From: Deltaproteobacteria bacterium
Lineage (GTDB): Bacteria; Desulfobacterota; Desulfarculia; Desulfarculales; Desulfarculaceae
Assembly (NCBI GenBank): GCA_021811275.1
Contig: JAJZPI010000019.1
Coordinates: 1-35,354 of the forward strand
DNA: 35,354 nt
Direction: 5' to 3'
In this document: positions 1 through 12,126 of the stretch, one piece after another
Position numbering within the stretch: position 1 is the stretch's first letter
Layout: each line of letters starts with the position of its first letter
Translations under genes and position numbers: made by a program
Notes under the pieces: model-generated
Seen by the model: the letters and a program-made list of their open reading frames with translations, nothing else
The model's database searches: none
Told to the model about the DNA's origin: nothing

Positions 1-53
1 CCCGCATGCCGATTTGCGCTCAAACTACTCGTTTTAACGCTAGTTGGTATTAG
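1..53 (+). repeat. 53-bp direct repeat, copy 1
   Basis: This segment matches 1378-1430 in the same orientation. The first 34 bases (from CCCGCATGCC through ACTACTCGTTT) are identical, and there are about six mismatches in the last 19. Each copy lies 60-80 bp upstream of a gene for an exported hydrolase. The window begins inside or at the edge of this element, so its true left end is unknown. Confidence 0.85.
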
Positions 54-115
54 AGCACGCGCCTGAACGAGGTCTGCGGTTCCACCTGAACATCACAAGC
101 GGGAAAGGGGATAAG

Positions 116-919
116 ATGAGACGCATTTTGCTCGTCTGTTCGTCTGCGGCGTTGATGTTGGCGATCATGTCTTGTGGCCCATCAATAACATATGCCGATG
201 CAGGCAAAGCCGAGGACGGCGCGATTATCATTTCCAAGGAAATGGGCGCCAAATCAATGTTGAACTACCCAAGCGTCATAGCCGTAAAAGACAACACCGT
301 ATTTTTAGCGGATGGAACGTCCTTGCCTTACGATGACAACCTCCAGAAAAGCTTCGATGACCAACTTGAACATGCTGACATAAAAGATCACTTCGCCCAG
401 ATATATCCTGCCTTTGCCCCTCTCACCGCACCGGCTTTCAATAATGATCCAGGCCGATTTCGCAATGATGAATTGCTTAAAAAACTTTATGGAGAGAGCA
501 GAAGCAAGGTTGAAGAAAACCTCGCAGAAGTAACTTGGCTACCAGCGAACGAAGGTAAAAGGCTTCTCTTCAATAAGAAGGAAAACGCCGCGAAGCAACT
601 TCAAAAAGTCTCCAATGAACTGGATAAGCTTCCCAGCGAATACATGAAGTACATAAAGAATATTGATGGCACATACCAATACCGGCCCATAGCGGGGACA
701 ACCCGGTTGAGTCCTCACAGCTACGGCATTGCAATTGACCTGGACAACAAATATACAAGTTATTGGTTGTGGGATAAGGAATATCGCTATAAAAGCGACA
801 TTCCTCAAAAGATCGTTGATATTTTCGAAAAATACGGTTTTGTCTGGGGCGGAAGATGGTATCACTACGACACCATGCACTTCGAATACCGGCCTGAAAT
901 GTTCGAACGAGTGCTTTAG
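116..919 (+). CDS. M15-family (VanY/Peptidase_M15_4-like) D-Ala-D-Ala carboxypeptidase or L-Ala-D-Glu peptidase, exported
   Basis: A 267-residue zinc peptidase predicted to trim peptidoglycan stem peptides outside the cytoplasmic membrane. The zinc-site signature SxHxxGxAxD appears as HSYGIAIDLD (His201, Asp208). A second motif near the C-terminus, DTMHFEY (His255, Glu257), matches the DxPHFE-type end of the M15_4 family. I chose the ATG at 116 because a GAAAGGGG ribosome site precedes it and the protein then begins with a clear signal peptide (MRRILLVCSS). IMSC at residues 17-20 could be a weak lipobox. The in-frame upstream ATG at 44 lies in the repeat region and gives no signal peptide. 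The gene is AT-rich (about 45% GC in a sampled line) while its neighbours are well over 60%, so I infer recent transfer. Its exact bond specificity cannot be read from sequence. Confidence 0.8.
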   Translation: MRRILLVCSSAALMLAIMSCGPSITYADAGKAEDGAIIISKEMGAKSMLNYPSVIAVKDNTVFLADGTSLPYDDNLQKSFDDQLEHADIKDHFAQIYPAFAPLTAPAFNNDPGRFRNDELLKKLYGESRSKVEENLAEVTWLPANEGKRLLFNKKENAAKQLQKVSNELDKLPSEYMKYIKNIDGTYQYRPIAGTTRLSPHSYGIAIDLDNKYTSYWLWDKEYRYKSDIPQKIVDIFEKYGFVWGGRWYHYDTMHFEYRPEMFERVL

Positions 920-1210
920 GCCAGTGGATGTGATCAGCGGCAATGGAGCGGAGGTCCTCTGAAAACCAGCCGCGGTCGGGGCTCCCTCTGATCCGGACCG
1001 CGGGCCTTGACGCATCCGCGTTCGGCCAAGCCCTCAGGCGGGCAGCCCTTCGGTTACTCCAAGCGCAACGGTGTGGTCGGACGGTAATTCACGGGTTTCG
1101 AGGCGCCGGAACGTGTTCTCGGCATATGAGCGCCGAGTTGGCCGGAGCATGAAAGGCCTTGATGAACCACACCGCAGCAAGCTGAGGGGTATCTAATACC
1201 AAGATGCGAC

Positions 1211-1230
1211 CAAAGCCATCCATGGCTTTG
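1211..1230. repeat. Perfect inverted repeat (9-bp arms)
   Basis: CAAAGCCAT and ATGGCTTTG are separated by CC. Imperfect pairing continues outward (GATGCGA on the left, TCGCTCATC on the right). No T-run follows, so it looks more like a palindromic repeat than an intrinsic terminator. Confidence 0.6.
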
Positions 1231-1301
1231 ATCGCTCATCGGCAGGGCCAATGCCTGGTTTTGCCCTGCCCGGCGAGCGCGGGCGCGCTCGGCGGGCCAT
1301 C

Positions 1302-1371
1302 CCGGGGTCCCCAGCCAACTTGTTGGCTGGGGTGAGCCGGGGTCCCCAGCCAACGTGCTGGCTGGGGTGAG
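1302..1371. repeat. Two tandem 35-bp palindromic units (REP-like)
   Basis: Units 1302-1336 and 1337-1371 are identical except at two positions. Each is itself a hairpin. The first pairs CCCCAGCCAAC with GTTGGCTGGGG (11 bp, TT between). The second has one changed pair, GCTGGCTGGGG. They end 6 bp before the second 53-bp repeat. Transcribed, they would form strong hairpins between the two secreted-hydrolase genes, and they may also stop transcription, although no U-tract follows. Confidence 0.85.
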
Positions 1372-1377
1372 CCTTGG

Positions 1378-1430
1378 CCCGCATGCCGATTTGCGCTCAA
1401 ACTACTCGTTTGAACGTTAATTGGCATAAG
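1378..1430 (+). repeat. 53-bp direct repeat, copy 2
   Basis: Same orientation as 1-53. The copies diverge only in the last third (TTGAACGTTAATTGGCATAAG here). It ends 78 bp before the amide hydrolase start, so both copies have a similar position relative to a downstream exported hydrolase. It may carry promoter-like elements, but I cannot assign a convincing -35/-10 pair. Confidence 0.85.
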
Positions 1431-1508
1431 GACAAAAACGTAGCCAAGGCAAAGAGCAAAGCGCGTCCGGGCATCAGGCGGAAGAAATCGCCACGAAGAG
1501 GATAATCC

Positions 1509-2564
1509 ATGAAAACAAACCATCTTCGCCGCATCTTGCACAGCGCGCTACTTTTAGCATTCTTCATGCTCGTATCTATGCCACCCGCGCTGGCTTGCAC
1601 CCGCGCCGTCTATTACGGCAAGGAAGGCCAGACCGTCACCGGACGCACCATGGACTGGGTCGAGGACATGCAGTCCAACATCTGGATATTTCCGCGCGGC
1701 ATGGCCCGCGGCGGCGACATGGGTGAAAAAGCCCTGAAATGGACCAGCAAGTTCGGCAGCGTCATCGTATCTGGTTACGAGTCCGGCACCACCGACGGCA
1801 TGAACGAAAAGGGCCTGGCAGCCAACATGCTCTACCTCGCCGAGTCGGAATATCCCCCGGACGACGACCGGCCCACCCTCGTTACCGGAGCGGTTGCCCA
1901 GTACCTCCTCGACAACTTTGCGACCGTCGGGGAGGCCGTGGCGGCGATGCGCCAGGAAAGGTTCCGGGTGATCAGCGTACCGGCCCCCAATGGCAGCAAG
2001 GGCACCGTCCACTTCTCGATCTCTGACGCCTCGGGCGACTCGGCCATATTCGAGTATGTCAAAGGCGAACTGGTCATCCATCACGGCAGGCAGTACCAGG
2101 TCATGACCAACTCGCCGATCTACAGCGAGCAGCTGGCGCTGAACGAATACTGGAGGCAGATCGGGGGCACCGTCATGTTGCCGGGCACCAACCGCGCGGC
2201 CGATCGCTTTGTCCGCGCCTCGTTCTACATCAATGCCACCGTCCAGTCCGCCAATCCGCGCGAGGCCGCCGCCGCCGTTTTCAGCGTCATGCGCAACGCC
2301 AGCGTGCCCCGCGGCATCAGCACGCCTACCCAGCCCAACATTTCCTCCACCATCTGGCGTACGGTTGCGGACCAGAAGAACAAGGTTTACTACTTCGAGG
2401 ACACCGCGAGCCCGAGCCTGCTATGGGTGAAACTCAATCAGATCGATTTCAAGCGGGACTCGGGCGTCCGCAAGCTCGCCATACACGGCGACCCCGACCT
2501 GGGCGGCGACCAGACAGGCAATTTCAAGGAAGCCGAGGCCTTCAAGTTTCTGACTCCGAAATAG
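1509..2564 (+). CDS. Secreted choloylglycine hydrolase / penicillin V acylase-like Ntn hydrolase (linear amide C-N hydrolase)
   Basis: A 351-residue Ntn-family amidase predicted to act on linear amides (bile salts, penicillin V, N-acyl homoserine lactones or similar). A signal peptide of about 29 residues ends in PPALA, directly followed by Cys30. Cleavage would therefore expose the nucleophile as the N-terminal residue, as this family requires. Other family residues visible are Arg46 and Asp49 in GRTMDW, Asn in GLAANMLYL, Asn in VMTNSPIYSEQL and Arg in ADRFVRASFY. The length matches the family. The start has an AAGAGGATAATCC site just upstream. Base composition is close to the rest of the chromosome, unlike the preceding gene. 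The substrate is unknown. Periplasmic location is inferred from the signal peptide. Confidence 0.85.
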   Translation: MKTNHLRRILHSALLLAFFMLVSMPPALACTRAVYYGKEGQTVTGRTMDWVEDMQSNIWIFPRGMARGGDMGEKALKWTSKFGSVIVSGYESGTTDGMNEKGLAANMLYLAESEYPPDDDRPTLVTGAVAQYLLDNFATVGEAVAAMRQERFRVISVPAPNGSKGTVHFSISDASGDSAIFEYVKGELVIHHGRQYQVMTNSPIYSEQLALNEYWRQIGGTVMLPGTNRAADRFVRASFYINATVQSANPREAAAAVFSVMRNASVPRGISTPTQPNISSTIWRTVADQKNKVYYFEDTASPSLLWVKLNQIDFKRDSGVRKLAIHGDPDLGGDQTGNFKEAEAFKFLTPK

Positions 2565-2578
2565 GATCGGGCAAATGA

Positions 2579-2597
2579 GGCGGTGCGCATGACCGCC
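2579..2597 (+). terminator. Weak hairpin behind the amide hydrolase gene
   Basis: GGCGGT pairs with ACCGCC across a 7-nt loop, 15 bp after the stop codon. There is no clear T-run, so this is at best a weak or Rho-assisted stop. Confidence 0.3.
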
Positions 2598-2658
2598 GGT
2601 AAATCCTGACAACCCGCCTGGGCTGGCGAGGCACGCGTCCGGCACGCCGCCGCTTTTC

Positions 2659-2687
2659 TTTACAAGGCGGGCCAAGGAGGGTATTCG
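2659..2687 (+). promoter_or_regulatory. Possible sigma70-type promoter for the fused thiolase gene
   Basis: TTTACA (2659-2664), a 17-bp spacer and TATTCG (2682-2687), about 30 bp before the ATG. The -10 is only a partial match. GAGGATTCG is the ribosome site. Confidence 0.35.
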
Positions 2688-2716
2688 TTTAGGTAGGCCC
2701 CTGACGCGAGGATTCG

Positions 2717-4294
2717 ATGCCCAAGCCCGTACTCATCGCCGGCGCGGCCATGACTCCCTTCGGCCGGGCCACCAAGAAGCTCATGGACCTTCTGACCGGC
2801 GCGGCCGAGGCGGCGCTCAAGCAGGCCGGCCTGAGCGACGTGGACGCCATCTACCTGGGCGTGATGAACGCCGAGGAGTTCGTGGGCGAGGGCAACCTGG
2901 CCGTGGCGCTTACCGACCGCCTGGGGCTATCCGGCGCGGCGGGCTCGCGCATCGAGACCGCCAGCTCCACCGGGGCCGGCGCCCTCGAGAGCGCCTTCTA
3001 CGCCGTGGCCAGCGGCTACCTGGAAAACGTGCTGGTGGTGGCCGGAGAGAAGATGACCGGGCTCTCCACCTCGGTGACCACCCGCATCCTGGCCGAGGTC
3101 ATCGCGCCGGGGGAGCGGCGCTACGGGGCCTCCATGCCCTCCCTGGCCGCGCTTATCGCCCGGGCCTACGCCCGCCGCCACGGACTGACCGAGGACCAAC
3201 TGCGCGACGCCCTGGGCGCGGTGGCGGTCAAGAACCACGCCCGGGGCGCGCTCAATCCCCTGGCCCAGTTCCGCAAGGAGATCAGCCTGGCCGCCCACCA
3301 CCAGGCCAAGATGGTTTCCGACCCCCTGGGGCTCTTCGACTGCGCGCCCATCACCGACGGCGCGGCGGCGGTGGTCTTGAGCAACCGCCGGGGATCGGTG
3401 CGCCTGGCCGGCATGGGCCACGCCACCGACTCGGCGGCGGTCACCCGCCGGGGCAGCCTGGTGAGCTTCAACTCCACGCGCAAGGCGGCGGCCCAGGCCT
3501 ACGCCATGGCCCAGGTGCAGCCCAGCGAAATCGACTTCGCCGAGGTGCACGACGCCTTCACCATGTTCGAGATCATCGGCAGCGAGGACCTGGGCTTTTT
3601 CCCTCCCGGCCAGGGCTGGCGCGCCGCGGTCGAGGGCCGTACGGGCCCGGAGGGAACGCTGCCCATAAACCCCTCGGGCGGGCTCAAGGCGCGGGGGCAC
3701 CCGGTGGGGGCCTCGGGCCTGGCCCAGGTGGTGGAGGCCTACTGGCTCTTGACAGGCCAGGTGGATCCAAACCGCCGCCTGCCCCGGAATCCCGAGGTGG
3801 CGCTCACCCAGTCCATCGGAGGGCTTGGCAACAACAACCTGGTGACTGTGCTCACGCCGGCCGGGCGGCCCCTGCACCGGCCCGGCTGGCAGCCGGAGTA
3901 CGACCTGCCCCTGATCCCCGCCTCCCCGCCCCGGCCCGACCCTCCGCCCGGGGAAACCGTGGGCAGGCTGCTGGCCGCCACAGTTTTGCACGCCCCGCCC
4001 CAGGGCTTCGCCGCGCCCCTCAAGCTGGGCCTGGTCCGGGCCAGCGGGGGCTGGCAGACCCTGGTTCATCTGCTGGACGAAGGGCCGGCCGAGCCCGGCG
4101 ACTCCCTCCAGCTGACCATGGAAAACGGTCTCTACAAGGCGCGGGCCATCAGCGCCCTCAACCGGCCCTGGCAGGAGGCCCTCATGTCCTGGCGGCGTCT
4201 GCCCACCACCCTGCGCCTCTGGCGCCGCCGCGCCATGCGTCTGCGGGCTCGCGCCGCGCCGGACAAAACCGCAGGCGGGCCGCCTGAGGCTTAG
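2717..4294 (+). CDS. SCP2/thiolase-like protein fused to a C-terminal DUF35 OB-fold domain; Ser at the catalytic Cys position
   Basis: A 525-residue fusion. Residues 1-390 are a thiolase of the SCP2/archaeal acetyl-CoA acetyltransferase type, with EVHDAF (His278), NPSGGLKARGHP (His328) and SIGGLGNNN. Residues about 410-490 resemble a DUF35 OB-fold (GRLLAATVLHAPPQGF, then a GDSLQL turn) without the zinc ribbon. The nucleophile motif reads ETASSTGAGAL. Aligned without gaps to the thiolase at 12127-13281 (ETLCSSSSTGL), Ser83 (AGC) stands where that protein has Cys83. A one-base change separates AGC from TGC. Normal thiolysis or Claisen condensation is therefore doubtful. It could be a pseudo-enzyme, a scaffold or an altered acyl-transfer enzyme. 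The ATG is preceded by GAGGATTCG. The C-terminal 35 residues are Arg-rich. Confidence 0.85.
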   Translation: MPKPVLIAGAAMTPFGRATKKLMDLLTGAAEAALKQAGLSDVDAIYLGVMNAEEFVGEGNLAVALTDRLGLSGAAGSRIETASSTGAGALESAFYAVASGYLENVLVVAGEKMTGLSTSVTTRILAEVIAPGERRYGASMPSLAALIARAYARRHGLTEDQLRDALGAVAVKNHARGALNPLAQFRKEISLAAHHQAKMVSDPLGLFDCAPITDGAAAVVLSNRRGSVRLAGMGHATDSAAVTRRGSLVSFNSTRKAAAQAYAMAQVQPSEIDFAEVHDAFTMFEIIGSEDLGFFPPGQGWRAAVEGRTGPEGTLPINPSGGLKARGHPVGASGLAQVVEAYWLLTGQVDPNRRLPRNPEVALTQSIGGLGNNNLVTVLTPAGRPLHRPGWQPEYDLPLIPASPPRPDPPPGETVGRLLAATVLHAPPQGFAAPLKLGLVRASGGWQTLVHLLDEGPAEPGDSLQLTMENGLYKARAISALNRPWQEALMSWRRLPTTLRLWRRRAMRLRARAAPDKTAGGPPEA

Positions 4295-4351
4295 CGGGTC
4301 GGTCGCGCCGCGCCGCAAGCCAGTCTCGCGCTCTCCCGCACGAAGGTGTTT
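4295..4351 (+). repeat. CGGGTCGG bipartite intergenic repeat, copy A
   Basis: CGGGTCGG starts at the first base after the thiolase TAG. A GC-rich middle follows, then the tail CGCGCTCTCCCGCACGAAGG. It lies between convergent genes (thiolase + and HD protein -) and may act in 3'-end formation. Confidence 0.65.
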
Positions 4352-4360
4352 GGGATAGGA

Positions 4361-4411
4361 CGGGTCGGCCGCGTGCCGCCGCAAGCCGGCTTCGCGCGCG
4401 CCCCTTCAAGC
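4361..4411 (+). repeat. CGGGTCGG bipartite intergenic repeat, copy B
   Basis: CGGGTCGG at 4361-4368 is followed by a GC-rich middle and the tail GCGCGCGCCCCTTCAAGCG. It is a near-tandem neighbour of copy A and shares the CCGCCGCAAGCC middle, which makes the family relationship clear here. Confidence 0.65.
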
Positions 4412-4457
4412 GTGTCCGGAAAAATGACGAATGTCGGCGGGGCGTGGACGCGGCGCT

Positions 4458-5012
4458 TCACAGCCCCAGTTGGTCGCTGATTTCCCGCATGGCCGTCACG
4501 GCCAGGGCGGCGAACTCCTCGAGGCTCAGCCCCAGCTCGGCGCAGAGCAGGATGTGCCCGCGGTTTACGCTGGCGGCGAAGGCCTTTTCCTTCATGCGCT
4601 TGACCACGCTCTTGGGCTTGACGCTCATTAGCTTCTTGTCGGGGTAGACCATGGCCGTGGCCATGACCAGGCCGGTGATGGTCTCGCCGCAGGTGAGGGC
4701 GAAGTCCAGGGGCGTGGAGCGGGTGAGCCCCAGGTTCTCGGCGTTGTGGGCCTTGATGGCGGCGATGACGGCGGGATCGACCCCCAGCGGGGCCAGCATC
4801 TCGGCGGTGAGCAAACCGTGGCGGGCCATGTCGCCGGCGGTCTGGTCGTAGTCCAAATCATGCAGCAGCCCGGCCACCGCCCAACTCTCGGGATCATGTC
4901 CCAAGCGTCGGGCCAAGGCCGCGCAAACGGCGGCGGAGGCCAGGCTGTGCCTGCGGAGTCTTTCGTCGGCCAGGCTGCGCTCCATGAGCGCGCGCGCGCC
5001 GACCCGGTCCAT
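4458..5012 (-). CDS. HD-domain phosphohydrolase-like protein
   Basis: A 184-residue single HD domain. The motif LLHDLDYD gives the metal-binding His51-Asp52. His22 (LRRHSLA), His65 (MARHG) and the AIKAHN histidine lie at the spacing expected for HDIG-type hydrolases. The position usually held by the last Asp ligand appears to be Glu in CGETITGLV. I take that as conservative, but it depends on alignment. Such proteins hydrolyse nucleotides or other phosphate esters, and the substrate cannot be inferred. The gene starts 5 bp after the stop of the upstream Rho-N-like gene, so the two form a leftward operon. The ribosome site is weak and translation is probably coupled. Confidence 0.8.
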   Translation of the reverse strand: MDRVGARALMERSLADERLRRHSLASAAVCAALARRLGHDPESWAVAGLLHDLDYDQTAGDMARHGLLTAEMLAPLGVDPAVIAAIKAHNAENLGLTRSTPLDFALTCGETITGLVMATAMVYPDKKLMSVKPKSVVKRMKEKAFAASVNRGHILLCAELGLSLEEFAALAVTAMREISDQLGL

Positions 5013-5017
5013 CGGCC

Positions 5018-5350
5018 CTAGGCCGAGGCGGCCAGGCTGCGGGTCTTCTTCTTGAGCCGGCTGAGCTTTTTGCGCATGATGTCGATCTTGGCCTTGTCGG
5101 CGCCCTCGGCCCTCATCTGGTCACGCTGGGCGCGAACGGCCTTCAGCTTGGCCTTGGTCTCGCGGATCAGGCCGGTGTCCACCTGCTTGCCTTCGTCGAC
5201 GATGCCGCGCGCTTCCTTGATGCCGGCGATGAGTTCGCCCTTGTTCATGGCGTGCACGCCCAGCATGCCTTCGATGGTCAGCGCCAGCTCCCGGAGCTCC
5301 TTGGCGGTCATCTTCTCCAGGGGTTTTTCCTTGACCTGCTTCTCGGCCAT
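5018..5350 (-). CDS. Small Rho-N/SAP-like protein with C-terminal basic coiled coil
   Basis: A 110-residue soluble protein. Residues about 14-50 (MTAKELRELALTIEGMLG onward) look like the N-terminal helical domain of Rho, a small nucleic-acid-binding fold. The rest is a charged helix rich in Lys and Arg (MRKKLSRLKKKTRSLA). I chose the ATG at 5350 because the Rho-N helix follows naturally and GGAGG lies 11 bp upstream. The longer reading from 5395 runs into promoter sequence. It is first in an operon with the HD protein. I expect an RNA- or DNA-binding or ribosome-associated role, but no specific function can be assigned. Confidence 0.7.
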   Translation of the reverse strand: MAEKQVKEKPLEKMTAKELRELALTIEGMLGVHAMNKGELIAGIKEARGIVDEGKQVDTGLIRETKAKLKAVRAQRDQMRAEGADKAKIDIMRKKLSRLKKKTRSLAASA

Positions 5351-5420
5351 GGCTTGACTAGCCTCCACACAAAAAATTGGGTCCAAAGCGCCCAAGCTGT
5401 TCTTTTGATTGAAGAGCCGA

Positions 5421-5449
5421 GTTTACCCGCTCCCAGGGCGCTTGGCAAC
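5421..5449 (-). promoter_or_regulatory. Sigma70-type promoter for the Rho-N/HD operon
   Basis: On the minus strand TTGCCA (5449-5444) and TAAACT (5426-5421) are separated by 17 bp. It lies about 70 bp upstream of the chosen start at 5350, which supports that start over the longer reading. Confidence 0.55.
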
Positions 5450-5508
5450 ACCTTTACGAAGCCTTTGCGAAGCCGCCGGCGGGAAGATCGCGAGGGGCCA
5501 CGCCGCGC

Positions 5509-5539
5509 TTGTCAGGGCCCCTGACCTGGGGCACAATAT
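5509..5539 (+). promoter_or_regulatory. Possible promoter with internal palindrome upstream of the hybrid kinase
   Basis: TTGTCA (5509-5514) and CAATAT (5534-5539) are 19 bp apart. Between them lies the 15-nt palindrome GTCAGGG-C-CCCTGAC (5511-5525), a plausible operator overlapping the promoter. Both the -10 match and the spacing are imperfect. Confidence 0.35.
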
Positions 5540-5587
5540 TCTGGCAACCCGCCTACCGGCGCTGGCCCCCGCAGCCATGAGGAAGCC

Positions 5588-11328
<5,741 letters not shown>

Positions 11329-11385
11329 CGGGTCGGGGGGGCTGATTTTCACCCGCGCCGCACGCGCTCCCATTCATGAATGTTT
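11329..11385 (+). repeat. CGGGTCGG bipartite intergenic repeat, copy C
   Basis: CGGGTCGG begins at the base after the rpe TAG, the same placement as copy A. The tail is CGCGCTCCCATTCATGAATG (about 11363-11382). Confidence 0.65.
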
Positions 11386-11406
11386 CAGAAAGAATACATA
11401 AATAGT

Positions 11407-11498
11407 GTCATTGCGGGCGAACGGGAAACAATCTCGTCCCGAAGGCCAGCGCTGGTCTTCGGGACGAGATTGCTTCGTCGCTAAAGCTCCTCGCAATG
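11407..11498. repeat. Large palindromic dispersed repeat (TCATTGCG family)
   Basis: Arms 11430-11450 and 11451-11471 are complementary over 21 bp with one mismatch (AATCTCGTCCCGAAGGCCAG on the left). Outside them TCATTGCGGGCGA (11408-11420) pairs imperfectly with a right arm ending in CTCGCAATGA (11490-11499). From memory, this resembles TCATTGCGAG...GAAGCAATCTCG repeats seen in many bacterial genomes. It lies between convergent genes, and a similar degraded fragment is at 16409-16434. Confidence 0.75.
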
Positions 11499-11574
11499 AA
11501 TATGGGAGTTGGTCGGCTGTTCAGGCCCCGGCGTTCATGACCCAGCCGCCAGGGGGAGGATGAAAAAAGGAAGA

Positions 11575-11600
11575 GGCGGGGATGGACCCCGCCCCTTTTC
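11575..11600. terminator. Bidirectional intrinsic terminator between rpe and the OB-fold gene
   Basis: GGCGGGG (11575-11581) pairs with CCCCGCC (11587-11593) across ATGGA. On the plus strand CCTTTTCG follows. On the minus strand TCTTCCTTTTTTC follows. This suits the convergent arrangement of rpe and the minus-strand thiolase operon. Confidence 0.6.
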
Positions 11601-11620
11601 GTTCCTCCTGACAGCGAGCC

Positions 11621-11669
11621 CCCCACGGGAGCGCGCGAGGCTATTTCGAAGGACTACCCTGCCGACCCG
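11621..11669 (-). repeat. CGGGTCGG bipartite intergenic repeat, copy D
   Basis: On the minus strand CGGGTCGG (11669-11662) begins 16 bp after the OB-fold gene ends and is followed by GCGCGCTCCCGTGGGG (11636-11621). As with copies A and C, it is oriented with the gene it follows. Confidence 0.65.
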
Positions 11670-11685
11670 CTTGGGCCTCCGCGGC

Positions 11686-12123
11686 TCACGGGCGGTTGAA
11701 GACGTAGTTGATCTGGCCGCCCGGCAGCCGGTTAACCTCGGTCTTCATGGCCATGCCGATGGTCAGCTCCTCCAGGGGCACGTTGCCTATGCGGCCGAAT
11801 ACCTTGTAGTCGCCATAGTCGAGCACGGCGATGGCGTAGGGCAGGTCCTCGTTGAAGCCCACGGGGGCGTACATGAGCTGGCTGTAGGTGACGAGCTTGC
11901 CGGTGCCGGTCACCGGGAACCACTCCATGTCGCTCGTCAGGCACTGGTGGCAGTCGGCGCGGGGGGGGAAGAAGGCGAGCCCGCACTTCTTGCAGCGGGT
12001 GCCGGACACCTGGCCGGCCTCGAGCTTGTCGATGAAGTCGTTGACCTTGGTGACGGCGGTGAAGCTCACCGTGCCGAACTTCTTGAAGCGCAGGTCTTTT
12101 TCTTTCTTTTCCTTGCCAGCCAT
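11686..12123 (-). CDS. Zinc-ribbon OB-fold protein (DUF35 family), thiolase partner
   Basis: A 145-residue small partner of the adjacent thiolase. The zinc ribbon is Cys44/Cys47 (CKKC) and Cys58/Cys61 (CHQC). The OB-fold follows, with TGKLVTYSQLMYAPVGF and the late GDYKVFGRIG and EELTIGM turns typical of DUF35. In studied systems of this type (archaeal thiolase/HMG-CoA synthase/DUF35 and the BbsA-BbsB benzoylsuccinyl-CoA thiolase) the OB-fold protein binds the thiolase and helps hold the CoA substrate. It starts 3 bp after the thiolase stop, so the genes are cotranscribed and a complex is the natural inference. The N-terminus is Lys-rich. The pathway is not identifiable from this window. Confidence 0.88.
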   Translation of the reverse strand: MAGKEKKEKDLRFKKFGTVSFTAVTKVNDFIDKLEAGQVSGTRCKKCGLAFFPPRADCHQCLTSDMEWFPVTGTGKLVTYSQLMYAPVGFNEDLPYAIAVLDYGDYKVFGRIGNVPLEELTIGMAMKTEVNRLPGGQINYVFNRP

Positions 12124-12126
12124 GGC

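Larger units (their letters stand above)
920..1508. other. Gene-free, repeat-rich spacer
   Basis: No convincing gene is present. The segment holds a hairpin CAAAGCCAT-CC-ATGGCTTTG at 1211-1230, a GGTAT/ATACC dyad at 1188-1200, two tandem hairpin units at 1302-1371, and the second copy of the 53-bp repeat at 1378-1430. TCTAATACCAA at 1192-1202 is the exact reverse complement of TTGGTATTAGA at 44-54. These form 11-bp inverted repeats around the M15 peptidase gene. Composition changes from AT-rich in the gene to GC-rich here, as expected of a patchwork of inserted pieces. Confidence 0.6.

Noticed and set aside
1-53. Integron attC-like site
   Set aside because: GTTTTAAC and GTTGGTAT superficially recall attC core sites, but the 7-mers do not match RYYYAAC/GTTRRRY in the right order and no folded attC arm pairing is seen.
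1149-1193. Short reading MKGLDEPHRSKLRGI
   Set aside because: I have a vague impression that similar peptides occur in junk reading frames of dispersed repeats. With 15 codons, no ribosome site and repeat surroundings it is not a supported gene.
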